From positions 1 through 9,463 of the forward strand of contig JAHEMB010000076.1 in the NCBI GenBank assembly GCA_024643915.1: DNA of 9,463 bases, given 5' to 3'. Position numbers and translations under genes: made by a program. The first letter of the stretch is position 1. Every line of letters begins with the position of its first letter. The DNA comes from Rhodothermaceae bacterium (lineage in GTDB: Bacteria > Bacteroidota > Rhodothermia > Rhodothermales > JAHEMB01). The notes below the pieces were generated by a model. It saw only the letters and a program-made list of their open reading frames with translations, did not search any database and was not told the origin of the DNA. Below are positions 1-6,837 of the stretch, in pieces.

Positions 1-261
1 ATCCTCCTGGCGACTAGCTTCGTATGGACCTCCCCCCGCTGCGAGACGATCCGGGACTGGCTGGCGAGCTGGGAGCACGAGGCGAGCTACTGCGACCGCG
101 CCCTCGTGACGGCGACCGTGGCCACAGTGCCCTTGCCGCCGCGCCCACCAAGGGCCCCCGCGCCCCCCCTTCCCGCCGTAGCGCCCACGCCGCCGCTCCC
201 CCCGACGCCACCCCTTGCGCCAACCCCGCCCTTGCCTCCGCTGCCGCCGACGGATAGTTAG
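1..261 (+). CDS. C-terminal part of a proline-rich protein (start outside window)
   Basis: Frame 1 is open from the first base to a TAG at 259-261, giving 86 residues with no in-frame ATG, so this is the 3' end of a gene that begins upstream. The first residues (ILLATSFVW) are hydrophobic and could belong to a signal peptide or membrane segment. A charged and aromatic stretch follows (DWLASWEHEASY), and the last 40 or so residues are almost only Pro, Leu, Ala and Thr, ending in PPLPPLPPTDS. Such tails are usually disordered spacers or periplasm-spanning arms. I do not recognise the family. The alternative frame opening with ATG at 24 gives an Arg/Ala-rich translation typical of an out-of-frame reading of GC-rich DNA. 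The stop lies 12 bases before the VOC gene, so the two may be co-transcribed. Confidence 0.6.
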   Translation: MLLATSFVWTSPRCETIRDWLASWEHEASYCDRALVTATVATVPLPPRPPRAPAPPLPAVAPTPPLPPTPPLAPTPPLPPLPPTDS

Positions 262-273
262 GCGCGCAAGGCT

Positions 274-657
274 ATGACGAGGGCACGATTACAGGCAGTC
301 CACCCGGTGCTGCCTTCGAAGGACCTACCGGCAGCCATCGCGTTCTACGTCAATCGCCTGGGCTTTGCGCTCGGGTTTCAGGATGCGCCAACCGCACCGC
401 ATTATGCAGGCGTGCGGCGGGACGACGTAGAGATCCATCTACAGTGGCACGATCCCGAGGAATGGGCAGCGGTGGAGCGGCCCATGCTGCGCTTCGTCGT
501 GCCCGACATCGACGCGCTCTTCGAGGAGTACCGAACCCAGGGGGTGTTCCACGCAGGGACGGCGCTGCGCGATACGCCGTGGGGCACGCGAGAATTTGCC
601 TTCTACGATCCCGATCAGAACGGCCTCACGTTTTACGCGGACATTGACGGGGCCTGA
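274..657 (+). CDS. VOC-fold protein (glyoxalase/bleomycin-resistance family)
   Basis: The 127-residue product has the length and layout of a single-unit vicinal-oxygen-chelate protein, with two beta-alpha-beta-beta-beta modules. The first module opens with HPVLPSKDLPAAIAFY and a following LGF (residues 10-32) and has EIHLQWHD at 53-60. The second ends with the family-typical DPDQNGLTFYADI at 112-124. His10 and His55 are at usual metal-ligand positions. The glutamate that completes a glyoxalase-type site in the final strand is not evident (Thr119 lies in that strand), which favours the metal-independent bleomycin-resistance-like branch. That branch binds small molecules rather than isomerising hemithioacetals. 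The ATG at 274 is preceded only by a weak AAGG. The gene follows the upstream partial gene by 12 bases. The true substrate cannot be read from the sequence. Confidence 0.88.
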   Translation: MTRARLQAVHPVLPSKDLPAAIAFYVNRLGFALGFQDAPTAPHYAGVRRDDVEIHLQWHDPEEWAAVERPMLRFVVPDIDALFEEYRTQGVFHAGTALRDTPWGTREFAFYDPDQNGLTFYADIDGA

Positions 658-686
658 GGGGGGGGAGGGGCTTCGGAGAAATGGAA

Positions 687-733
687 AACGCGCCCTTGAG
701 GAGACGGACCATCGGTCTCCTCAAGGGCGCGTT
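687..733. terminator. Perfect 19-bp inverted repeat, probable transcription terminator
   Basis: Arms at 687-705 and 715-733 are exact reverse complements (AACGCGCCCTTGAGGAGAC and its complement) around a 9-base loop. The hairpin lies 30 bases after the VOC stop codon, where a terminator for the left-hand + strand genes is expected, and on the other strand 28 bases beyond the SRP RNA U-tract. Neither flank has a strong U-run: the + strand continues GTTGCTATT and the - strand continues GTTTTCCATTT. It could work in both directions, favouring the - strand, or simply protect 3' ends. Confidence 0.6.
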
Positions 734-760
734 GCTATTGGCGCGGCTCGGGCGCGGGCA

Positions 761-774
761 TAAAAAAGGGCAAG
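761..774 (-). terminator. Intrinsic terminator of the SRP RNA
   Basis: Directly after the closing 3' arm CTTGCCC (774-768) the - strand runs TTTTTTA (767-761). The long SRP hairpin closed by GGGCAAG/CTTGCCC followed at once by six U residues is a typical intrinsic termination arrangement and fixes the RNA 3' end. Confidence 0.75.
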
Positions 775-864
775 CTACCCGCATCGCGCCGCTACAACCC
801 TCTACCGCTGCTGCCTTCCGGCCCTGACGGAGTTCAAGGGGAGCTGGCCGTACGGGACTTGCCC
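768..864 (-). ncRNA. ffs: Signal recognition particle RNA, small bacterial (4.5S) type
   Basis: On the - strand the core reads GTCAGGGCCGGAAGGCAGCA, the domain IV hallmark: a GTCAGG-type asymmetric loop, a GGAA tetraloop and the AGCAGC side that binds the Ffh M domain. The ends GGGCAAG and CTTGCCC pair, followed inward by CCCG/CGGG and GCC/GGC, so the roughly 97-nt molecule folds as one long interrupted hairpin. It lacks the Alu domain of the roughly 270-nt Bacillus form. The RNA pairs with Ffh to target nascent membrane and exported proteins through FtsY. The exact 5' end is set by the terminal pairing and may be off by a few bases. A poor -10-like TAAATC lies about 55 bases upstream on the - strand, too weak to call a promoter. 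Confidence 0.95.
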
Positions 865-981
865 TTTGCGTGTGTCCAACCGGGCCTTTCGGCGATGGTT
901 CCGCCGCCCGCCCGCGAAGATTTACTGAACCGATGGAGGATGAAAAACGGAAGAGGGAGGGGGCCGCAGGGCTGATTCCTC

Positions 982-1164
982 CTACCCTTTCTCTTCCATG
1001 CGTTTCGCCATTTCGTCGAGGCGCTTTTCGATTTCGAGCAGCTTGTGGAGGATGAGCACGTGCGTCTTCTTTGCATCGATGCCAACGGGGCTGTTGGTAT
1101 TCTCGATTTCCTGCTGGATGCGTTCGTACTCATCGGCTGAAACGTTCAGATCGTGGGCTGGCAT
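982..1164 (-). CDS. Small charged helical protein of unknown function, 60 aa
   Basis: Reading from ATG at 1164 gives 60 residues beginning MPAHDLNVSADEYERIQQEI, a central SPVGIDAKKTHVLILHKLLE and a highly charged end (EIEKRLDEMAKRMEEKG). The spacing of hydrophobic residues in the second half suggests an amphipathic helix or short coiled coil. The central SPVGIDAKKTH patch looks more constrained than a random reading, and the fold looks like a real protein rather than a shadow. A longer in-frame start at 1221 (MLPVAKGAFY) exists, but its AGAGG abuts the ATG with no spacing, so I prefer the shorter form. Longer extensions overlap coaE and are spurious. The gene lies 85 bases downstream of coaE on the same strand and may share its transcript. 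No function can be assigned. Confidence 0.7.
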   Translation of the reverse strand: MPAHDLNVSADEYERIQQEIENTNSPVGIDAKKTHVLILHKLLEIEKRLDEMAKRMEEKG

Positions 1165-1249
1165 GGCGGAATAAAGATTGAATGCTTGAGGATAGAAGGC
1201 GCCCTTAGCTACCGGCAACATCCTCTTTCGATCCTCGCTCTTCCCTCCT

Positions 1250-1849
1250 CTATCTTCCCTTGACGAGTCGTTCGTAGAGACGCTCCACCTGACGGCGCAA
1301 CGCGGCGAGGGAGCCGGTGTTTTCGAGGACGTAGTCGGCGCGGCGGCGCAGTTCCTCGGGCGGGAGTTGGTGGGCCATGCGCGCCTGTACCTGCGCCTCC
1401 GAAACCCCATCGCGTTCGGTCACCCACCGCAGGCGGTCCGCCACGGACGCGTCCACCACGGCGACGGCGTCGAGATGGCGGTCGCCGCCGGCTTCGAAGA
1501 TGAGGGCGGCCTCGTGGACGAGCAGGGCGATGCCGTCGCGTTCGGCTGCTTCCTTCGCCTGTTGGAAGGCGGCGAATACGCGGGGGTGGACGATCCGGTT
1601 GATGCGCGTCACGTTCGCCTCGTCGCCGAAAATCCGCGTGGCCAGGTATGCCCGGTCCAGCCGCCCATCCGCGTCGTAGCTCTCCGCCCCGAACGCCGCG
1701 ACGATCTCCTCGCGCGCGCCGGGGTCTTCCTGCATCAACCGCTTCGCCTCGGCGTCGGCGTAGAAAACCCGTGCGCCGAGTTCCTCGAAGAAGCGGCAGA
1801 CCGTTGTTTTCCCGCTGCCAATGCCGCCTGTGACGCCTAACGTGGTCAT
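1250..1849 (-). CDS. coaE: Dephospho-CoA kinase
   Basis: This enzyme phosphorylates the ribose 3'-hydroxyl of dephospho-CoA with ATP, the last step of coenzyme A synthesis in the cytoplasm. The chosen ATG at 1849 gives 199 residues, the normal family length. The protein opens MTTLGVTGGIGSGKTTVCRF, with the Walker A P-loop GGIGSGKT at residues 8-15. It continues with VFYADAEAKRLM (Asp32 at the conserved substrate-site Asp position), the NRIVHPRVF motif and EAALIFEAGGD, which matches the usual PLLFEAG loop of the CoA-binding lid. An in-frame upstream ATG at 1957 would add 36 unlike residues and overlap the barrel gene, so it was rejected. The ribosome site before 1849 is weak. The gene sits 95 bases downstream of the barrel gene, both on the - strand. 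Confidence 0.96.
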   Translation of the reverse strand: MTTLGVTGGIGSGKTTVCRFFEELGARVFYADAEAKRLMQEDPGAREEIVAAFGAESYDADGRLDRAYLATRIFGDEANVTRINRIVHPRVFAAFQQAKEAAERDGIALLVHEAALIFEAGGDRHLDAVAVVDASVADRLRWVTERDGVSEAQVQARMAHQLPPEELRRRADYVLENTGSLAALRRQVERLYERLVKGR

Positions 1850-1944
1850 GGCTACGCTCGCTTTGTTCGCTGATGTCTGTTGTTCGTGCCCCTTCGTTCT
1901 TTGTAGTCGTTCGATTTTGCTCTTGCAACCGCCCAACCGACAAC

Positions 1945-3957
1945 CTAAAAATTCCACAGAACCGATAGCGCCAGGTTTGGGAAGACTTTGCGGCTGCCCT
2001 CGCGGGCGGCGGCGCGGATGCGGGGGGCGTCATCAGAGGGGAGAGCGCCGTAGAGGCGGTGGTGGACGTGCTGCACGTTGAGCCAGCCGTTGAGGCGGAC
2101 CGTGGAAGCGCGGCGCATGGGCCAGGCGAGTGTGCAGGTAGGGCCGGCCTGAATGATGCGCGCGCGCCCGGGTCGCGTGATGAGGTCGAGGACGGGCTGC
2201 CCTTCGGGGCCAAGGAGGGGGTTGCCGGCATCGTCGGCGCGGGGGTAGAAGATGGTTACGGCGCGGTCGAAGTCGGAGCGGATGAAAACGCGCAAGCCCA
2301 GCTCGGCAGTGACGCGCCGTCCTGCCTGCACGCGCAGCCAGCCGCTGTAGGTGCGAAGGGTGTCGAAAGGGATCTCGGCGAAACGGTCCCAGAGGAGGCG
2401 GCCCAGCTGCAGTTCGCTCAGGCTGCCGTCGAGGCGGAGTGCCAGGCCGCCGCCGAAGTCGTGGGCAAAGGTGCCGTCGAAGCGCATCTCGCGAGCGCTC
2501 TGGTCGGTGGGCCGCCGCCCCGGTAGCACGAAGTCATCGACCGTGTAGGTGGCGCGGGCCTCGGAGGCCAGGCTCAGACGGGTGCGGGCCGAGGGCGTCC
2601 AGCGCATCGTCGGGCGGAGGCGGAGCGAGCGCTGCACGTTGTTCTCCGCTGAACGTGTGGCGGCGAGGTAGACGGTGTGGAAATAGGAGCCGAACACCTT
2701 GACGTCGGCCTGAAGGTAGCGGCTGGCGCGGAAGAGGAGGCCAACCTGACCATTGTAGAAAAGCTCGTCGCGGTCGTCGAGGTTCACCTCGGGCGTGTCG
2801 TGGCGGAGGAGGGTGGCGACGCCGTCGAAGGTGACGACGAGGCGGGGGTGGAGTGTGGCGCGCGTCTGGGCGAGGAGGGTGAAAGCACCGGCATCGTAGT
2901 CGGCCTGCTGCAGGAGCCCCGCCTTCTGCGAGGCCTGCGTGGGCGGGAGGGCGTCGCGGTTGGCGAGGCGGCGGCGCTCTTCTTCGGCCCCTAGGCGGCC
3001 GGCCAGGCGCGCCAGATGCCGCTCGTTCTCGAACAGCACGCCCACTTCCCCATCAAAGGCGAGGCGGCTGAAATTTGTGTCGAAGAAGAGCGCCTCGGCG
3101 GGGGCGCCGACGGTCCGGATGAAGCGGTCGTTGGCCTGAAAGCCGAGTGTGCCCGTGAGCTGGAAGTCGCGAAAGAGCGGGGCGACGACGTCGAGGCCGA
3201 CGCGGACCGTGTCGCTGGTGGTGGCTTCCACCGTTTCCGAGCGGCGGCCCACGTCGCGGTTGAGGAAAGAGACGGCCTGGTAGGCATCGCGACGGACGCT
3301 GGCGACGAACGCCTCGGCCTGCAAGCGTGTCCCCTGAAAGTCGCGTTGTGCCCCGCCGTCGAAGCGGACGCTGCGCCCGCGCCGGGGGTTGATGACCTGC
3401 CACGTCGCCTCGCCCGCCAGCCGTAGCAGGTAGTCGTCGAAGGGGGGCGGGGCGAGGTTCAGACGGAGACCGTAGGCGGGGCCGCTGTCCATGCGCAGGG
3501 GCACGCCGCCGTCAGGCTGCACGATGCCGGGCCGCCGGTCCCATGCGAAGCCCACGGCAGGCTCCAGCCAGCCGTATCGCCCCGCCGCGTAGCGCAGCCC
3601 GGCGTACACCTCTTGGTTAAAAACCTCGCTTAGGCTGAACCAGTCGGCCCGCCCCCGCAACTGCGCCGCGAAAGCGTTGCCGAGGGGGCGGCTCACCTGC
3701 CAACTCAGCCGGTTCTCGTCGCGGAAGCTGAGGCGGTCGCTGAAGAGGAGGAAGGCGTCGGAGGTGAAGCGGTTGGTGAGGGCGACATCCCATCGCCCGA
3801 GGGAGCGGGCGAAGAAAGCGTTGGCGGCCCAGCGGTAGCGGTTCACATCGCGCTCGAAGCCCGTCTCGAGCCGTTGCACGGGCTGTCCAACCCCTCGCCC
3901 CGTTGGGGCAGCGAGAAGCAGCGTCAGCAGCAAGAGCAGGCGAAACGAAGCGCGCAC
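1945..3957 (-). CDS. Outer-membrane beta-barrel protein of unknown function, 670 aa
   Basis: The product has a clear signal peptide (MRASFRLLLLLTLLLAAP, cleavage probably near residue 24-25). A long run of alternating hydrophobic and polar strands rich in Arg, Tyr, Trp and Phe follows, separated by short turns, and the protein ends in LALSVLWNF. A C-terminal Phe closing a beta-strand is the usual signal for insertion by the BAM complex. There is no visible plug or TonB box near the N-terminus, so it does not look like a TonB-dependent receptor. It is more like the large uncharacterised barrels of Bacteroidota/Rhodothermota. The start is GTG at 3957-3955; upstream in this frame there is no ATG before a stop at 3994-3996. 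The gene is divergent from the small + strand gene at 4101, with a 143-base gap holding both promoters. Substrate and role are unknown. Confidence 0.82.
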   Translation of the reverse strand: MRASFRLLLLLTLLLAAPTGRGVGQPVQRLETGFERDVNRYRWAANAFFARSLGRWDVALTNRFTSDAFLLFSDRLSFRDENRLSWQVSRPLGNAFAAQLRGRADWFSLSEVFNQEVYAGLRYAAGRYGWLEPAVGFAWDRRPGIVQPDGGVPLRMDSGPAYGLRLNLAPPPFDDYLLRLAGEATWQVINPRRGRSVRFDGGAQRDFQGTRLQAEAFVASVRRDAYQAVSFLNRDVGRRSETVEATTSDTVRVGLDVVAPLFRDFQLTGTLGFQANDRFIRTVGAPAEALFFDTNFSRLAFDGEVGVLFENERHLARLAGRLGAEEERRRLANRDALPPTQASQKAGLLQQADYDAGAFTLLAQTRATLHPRLVVTFDGVATLLRHDTPEVNLDDRDELFYNGQVGLLFRASRYLQADVKVFGSYFHTVYLAATRSAENNVQRSLRLRPTMRWTPSARTRLSLASEARATYTVDDFVLPGRRPTDQSAREMRFDGTFAHDFGGGLALRLDGSLSELQLGRLLWDRFAEIPFDTLRTYSGWLRVQAGRRVTAELGLRVFIRSDFDRAVTIFYPRADDAGNPLLGPEGQPVLDLITRPGRARIIQAGPTCTLAWPMRRASTVRLNGWLNVQHVHHRLYGALPSDDAPRIRAAAREGSRKVFPNLALSVLWNF

Positions 3958-4100
3958 GGTAGGCGGGACGAAAGATGGACGAGCCGCCCCAATCTAGCAA
4001 GCCGGGCCGCCCCGAACAAGCCACGCCGCCGACCCTCCGAACCCGGTGCCAGGACTGACATACAAAAATCCTATCTGCGGAGGAGCCAAGGAAGACGATT

Positions 4101-4310
4101 ATGGAAATCCATCTTACACTCGATTCAGAGTTGGCCCGGTTCGGCTTGCCAGCGGATGCACAGAACCGGCTGCAAACGCTGCTCGACCGGCAGGATCTGG
4201 GGCAACCGCTGACGGAGGCGGAGCGCCAGGAGGCGGAAGGACTGGTTGAAGTGGCCGAGTTCCTATCTCTGCTGCATCTCCGGGCCGCGTCCTCTGCTTC
4301 AAGACAATGA
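4101..4310 (+). CDS. Small conserved protein paired with an HNH endonuclease gene
   Basis: The 69-residue product begins MEIHLTLDSELARFGLPADA and contains LQTLLDRQDLGQPLTEAERQ and EAEGLVEVAEFLSLLHLRA. From memory, this type of short acidic helical protein is commonly encoded just before small HNH endonuclease genes in several bacterial phyla; its function is not known to me. The start is well supported: AAGGAAG at 4088-4094 lies 6 bases before the ATG. The last base of its stop codon region overlaps the next ATG as ATGA (4307-4310), a sign of translational coupling. Its partner is broken, so this gene may be a survivor of a decayed pair. A regulatory or antitoxin-like role is possible but is only a guess. 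Confidence 0.8.
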   Translation: MEIHLTLDSELARFGLPADAQNRLQTLLDRQDLGQPLTEAERQEAEGLVEVAEFLSLLHLRAASSASRQ

Positions 4311-4490
4311 GTCGCCTTCCTGCTTCTCTGCGTCGGCAGGTGGCCAAGCGGGTGCAGAACCGTTGCGAGTATTGTGAGCTATCGTAGGAGAGGCAGGCGG
4401 CTACCTGTCACGGCCCTCCAGATGAACCGCCCGTTGATACAGGCGATTCGGGCTGAGGAGGCTCTGTTAGGAAGGCACCCGGCACGATAG
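4307..4490 (+). pseudogene. HNH endonuclease remnant with internal deletion, frameshift and stop
   Basis: From ATG at 4307 the frame reads MSRLPASLRRQVAKRVQNRC and then EYCELS before a TAG at 4385-4387. This is the start of a small HNH nuclease, including the first Zn-binding Cys-X2-Cys pair (Cys20, Cys23). In the +1 frame, from about 4407 to the TAG at 4488-4490, the translation VTALQMNRPLIQAIRAEEAL followed by LGRHPAR matches the conserved tail of the same family. The middle, which should carry the HNH catalytic motif and the second Cys pair, is missing. The join falls at about 4384-4410, and a stop and a frame change both lie there. In my recollection full-length members are near 170 residues, so most of the gene has been lost. 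No nuclease activity is expected. Confidence 0.75.
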
Positions 4491-4527
4491 CGTAACAAGA
4501 CCATACGTGAGTTCTGCCGCTGATCCT

Positions 4528-4549
4528 CGGGCGGCCCGCTGGCCGCCCG
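4528..4549 (-). terminator. GC-only hairpin directly after the prolyl oligopeptidase stop codon
   Basis: Arms CGGGCGGCC (4528-4536) and GGCCGCCCG (4541-4549) are exact complements around a CGCT loop and begin at the base next to the stop codon. No U-tract follows on the - strand, so it may be a weak terminator or a 3' end stabiliser. It also sits between the convergent HNH remnant and the peptidase gene. Confidence 0.45.
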
Positions 4550-6727
4550 CTACCGCGACCCATCGGACAGATACGCTTCCGGCACCTCCATTCCCAACAC
4601 CGCCACCAGGAAAGCCAGCTCCTGCGCCATCGTCTCGTCGGACTGCGAGCGGGTGGCGCCGTAGCTGTGGCCCGCTCCCCACGCGATCTTCAGCAGCACC
4701 GGGATGGCGCACCCCTGGGCCGCCTGCAGCGCGGCGGCGAACTTGTAGCCGTGCATCGGCGAGGTCGTCTCGTCGCGCTCGCCCACCTGGATCCACGTAG
4801 CCGGGTAGCATGTGCCCGCCTTCAAGTTATGATAGGGCGAGTAGGCGTGCAGTGCCGCGAAGTCGTCCGGGTCATCGGCGGCGCCGAAGTCGGCTCGCCA
4901 GCTGTTCGTCGAGCCGAAGAGGTGGTAGCGCAGCTTGTCCAGCGCGGCGATGTTAACAACGGCGGCGCCGAAGAGGTCGGGGCGTTGCGTGATAGCGGTG
5001 CCGGGGAGGACGCCACTGGCGCTGCCGCCGTTGGCCACCAGGCGGTCCGACGTCGTGTAGCCGTTCTCGACGAGCCACTCGGCCGCCGCCAGGTAATCAT
5101 CGATGCCGTTCTGTTTGTTGTGGCGGATGCCGGCCTGCCGCCACGCCTCGCCGTACTCGCCGCCGCCCCGGATGTTGGGAAGGGCGTAGATCCCGCCCAG
5201 CTCCATCCACGCGATAATGTTGGGCTGGTACCAGGGGAAGGCCGACCAGTTAAAGGCGCCGTAGGCATACATGAAAAGCGGCTGGCTGCCGTCCGGCTCC
5301 AGGCCTTTTTCGTGGGCGATAAACATCGGCACGCGCGTCCCGTCCTTGCTGTGGTAGAAGACCTGCTTCGTCTCGAAGGCGCCGGGGTCATAGGGCAGGG
5401 CGGGGCGGCGGAAGAGGGTGCTTTGTCCCGTCGGCACGTCCAGCCGGTAGAGGCTGCCGGGGTCGTAGAGGCTGCCAAACGAATAGAAAGCCTCGCCGTC
5501 CTCGCGGTTGTCCGCCAGGCCACCCACGTAGCCAATGTCCGGCAGGTCCAGCTCGTACCGGAAGCGCCCGTCAAAATCATAGACCTTGACGACGAAGCGG
5601 GCGTCCTGGATGTACTGCACGACCAAGTGGTCGCCGATCTCACTCGCAGCCGCCATCGTTGCCTCGCCCTCGGGGATCACCTCGGTCCAGTCTTCCCGCC
5701 CCGGCCGTTCCAGGTCGATGGCGATCATCCGCTCGCGGGGCGCATCGAGGGTGGTGCGGAAGAAGAGGCGCGAGCCGTCGCTGCCCTCGAAGCTGTACGT
5801 CGCATCCGGCGTGTCGATGAGCGCGACGACCTCGCTGCTCGGGCTTTCGAGATTCTTGTAGAAGATGCGGTTGCCTACCTCCTCGCCGCCGATTACCGTT
5901 AGGACGAGGGTGCGGCCGTCGTGCGTGACGCGGGGGAAGTAGATCCAGTCCGGCACGTCCGGGCGCTCGTAGATGAGTTCGTCCTCGGCCTGGGGTGTGC
6001 CCAGCCGGTGGTAATACAGCCGGGCGTTCTCGACGCGCGCCTCGATCTCCTGGCCGGCGGCCGGCTCCTTGTAGCGGGCGTAGAAAAAGCCCGCGCCGTC
6101 CTGGGTCCACGCCACGCCGCTGCGACCGCGATAGTAGCCGCCCATTTCCTCCGGCAAGATTTCGCCCGTCTCCACGTCGAGGATGCGTGCCCGCTGCCAG
6201 CGAGATTGACCTTTCGACGTCAGGAACAGCAGCCGCTTTCCGTTGGGACCGGGCACGGTGCCGGCTAGCAGAGTTTCATCGTCCTTGAACAACGTGTAGG
6301 GATCGAGCAGCACGCGCGGTTCGGCGCCTTCCTGCACGTATACGACGGGCTGGTTCTTCCCGGCTTCGGTCATCGAGAAGAAAGTGCGCCCGCCCTGCTT
6401 CGTCGGCGCACCGTAGCTGTCGAAGTTGCGGAGGGCGGCGAGGCGGTGTTCGATGGCGTGGCGCACAGGCACGTCGTCGAGGAAGCGGTGCAGGAGGGTG
6501 TCCTGGGCGTGCAGCCACGCCTGCGTCTCCTCGGTCTCCATCGCTTCCAGCCACACGTACGGGTCCGCCACTTCGACGCCGTGGTAGGTATCGACGTGCT
6601 CGATGCGCCGGGTGGGCGGGTAAGCGAAACCGGCCTCCTGCGCGTGGCTCGCTTCGAGAAGGGGAGCGATGCTCGTCAGCAAAAGCAGGAACGCGAAGCA
6701 GGCGCGGCGGCGCATGACGTTCTTCAT
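4550..6727 (-). CDS. Secreted prolyl oligopeptidase family (S9A) serine peptidase
   Basis: The 725-residue protein matches the usual length of prolyl oligopeptidases, which cut short proline-containing peptides. A signal peptide occupies residues 1-29 (MKNVMRRRACFAFLLLLTSI onward, ending ASHA), so it should act in the periplasm or outside. Next comes the family opening (YPPTRRIEHVDTYHGVEVAD and PYVWLE), then a beta-propeller to about residue 440, then the alpha/beta-hydrolase domain. The triad is Ser569 in NGGSASG, Asp652 in GERDETTSP and His687 in GAGHSYG, spaced as in pig enzyme 554/641/680. The serine motif is GGSASG rather than GGSNGG. The residue matching pig Arg643, which contacts substrate, is Thr654. 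The start at 6727 is set by AAGAGGA 8 bases upstream; ATG at 6715 is a weaker alternative and longer extensions are spurious. It lies 110 bases downstream of the M56 gene, with a candidate repressor operator between. Confidence 0.94.
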   Translation of the reverse strand: MKNVMRRRACFAFLLLLTSIAPLLEASHAQEAGFAYPPTRRIEHVDTYHGVEVADPYVWLEAMETEETQAWLHAQDTLLHRFLDDVPVRHAIEHRLAALRNFDSYGAPTKQGGRTFFSMTEAGKNQPVVYVQEGAEPRVLLDPYTLFKDDETLLAGTVPGPNGKRLLFLTSKGQSRWQRARILDVETGEILPEEMGGYYRGRSGVAWTQDGAGFFYARYKEPAAGQEIEARVENARLYYHRLGTPQAEDELIYERPDVPDWIYFPRVTHDGRTLVLTVIGGEEVGNRIFYKNLESPSSEVVALIDTPDATYSFEGSDGSRLFFRTTLDAPRERMIAIDLERPGREDWTEVIPEGEATMAAASEIGDHLVVQYIQDARFVVKVYDFDGRFRYELDLPDIGYVGGLADNREDGEAFYSFGSLYDPGSLYRLDVPTGQSTLFRRPALPYDPGAFETKQVFYHSKDGTRVPMFIAHEKGLEPDGSQPLFMYAYGAFNWSAFPWYQPNIIAWMELGGIYALPNIRGGGEYGEAWRQAGIRHNKQNGIDDYLAAAEWLVENGYTTSDRLVANGGSASGVLPGTAITQRPDLFGAAVVNIAALDKLRYHLFGSTNSWRADFGAADDPDDFAALHAYSPYHNLKAGTCYPATWIQVGERDETTSPMHGYKFAAALQAAQGCAIPVLLKIAWGAGHSYGATRSQSDETMAQELAFLVAVLGMEVPEAYLSDGSR

Positions 6728-6735
6728 GACGTTTT

Positions 6736-6742
6736 TCCTCTT
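6736..6742 (-). promoter_or_regulatory. Ribosome binding site deciding the peptidase start
   Basis: AAGAGGA on the - strand lies 8 bases before the ATG at 6727. It selects this start over the second in-frame ATG at 6715, which is preceded by a repeat of the same AACGTC context but no purine-rich site. Confidence 0.6.
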
Positions 6743-6779
6743 GTCTTTTTTCTGGTAGGGCGCGCGGCATGGACCCGGG

Positions 6780-6795
6780 TGTAAAAAAATTTGCA
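6780..6795. promoter_or_regulatory. Candidate BlaI-type operator in front of the peptidase gene
   Basis: TGTAAAAAAATTTGCA is a 16-base near-palindrome (TGTAAA/TTTGCA, one mismatch) located 52 bases before the peptidase ATG and 39 bases after the M56 stop codon. The same TGYA-N8-TRCA layout with an A/T-rich centre occurs twice before the repressor gene (8761-8776, 8820-8835). I infer it is a binding site for the neighbouring BlaI-type repressor, giving the peptidase its own controlled promoter. No clear -35/-10 pair was recognised. Confidence 0.55.
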
Positions 6796-6837
6796 TCGCA
6801 AGACACAGGTTGGCTTTCAGCAGGGGGTGGAGGGTTT

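Noticed and set aside
24..257. ATG-initiated 77-residue frame at the left end
   Set aside because: Arg/Ala/Pro-rich with no structure. The frame open from base 1 has a more natural composition (aromatic and charged stretch then Pro-rich tail) and ends just before the VOC gene.
658..767. Possible tRNA or additional small RNA near the SRP gene
   Set aside because: The strong hairpin is a simple 19-bp stem with no cloverleaf arms, and nothing else in this gap folds or encodes a protein.
1209..2231. Frame of 340 codons overlapping coaE and the end of the barrel gene
   Set aside because: Low-complexity Arg/Ser/Pro/Ala translation in a shifted frame of two well-supported genes.
4667..5902. Open + strand frame of 411 codons opposite the prolyl oligopeptidase
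   Set aside because: It is antisense to a gene with an intact catalytic triad. The translation shows no recognisable motif and mirrors the codon bias of the opposite strand.
6780..6795. A/T runs as promoter -10 or UP elements
   Set aside because: The dyad arms TGYA/TRCA recur with fixed spacing at three places, and no matching -35 or -10 box at a suitable distance was found, so an operator reading is better supported.
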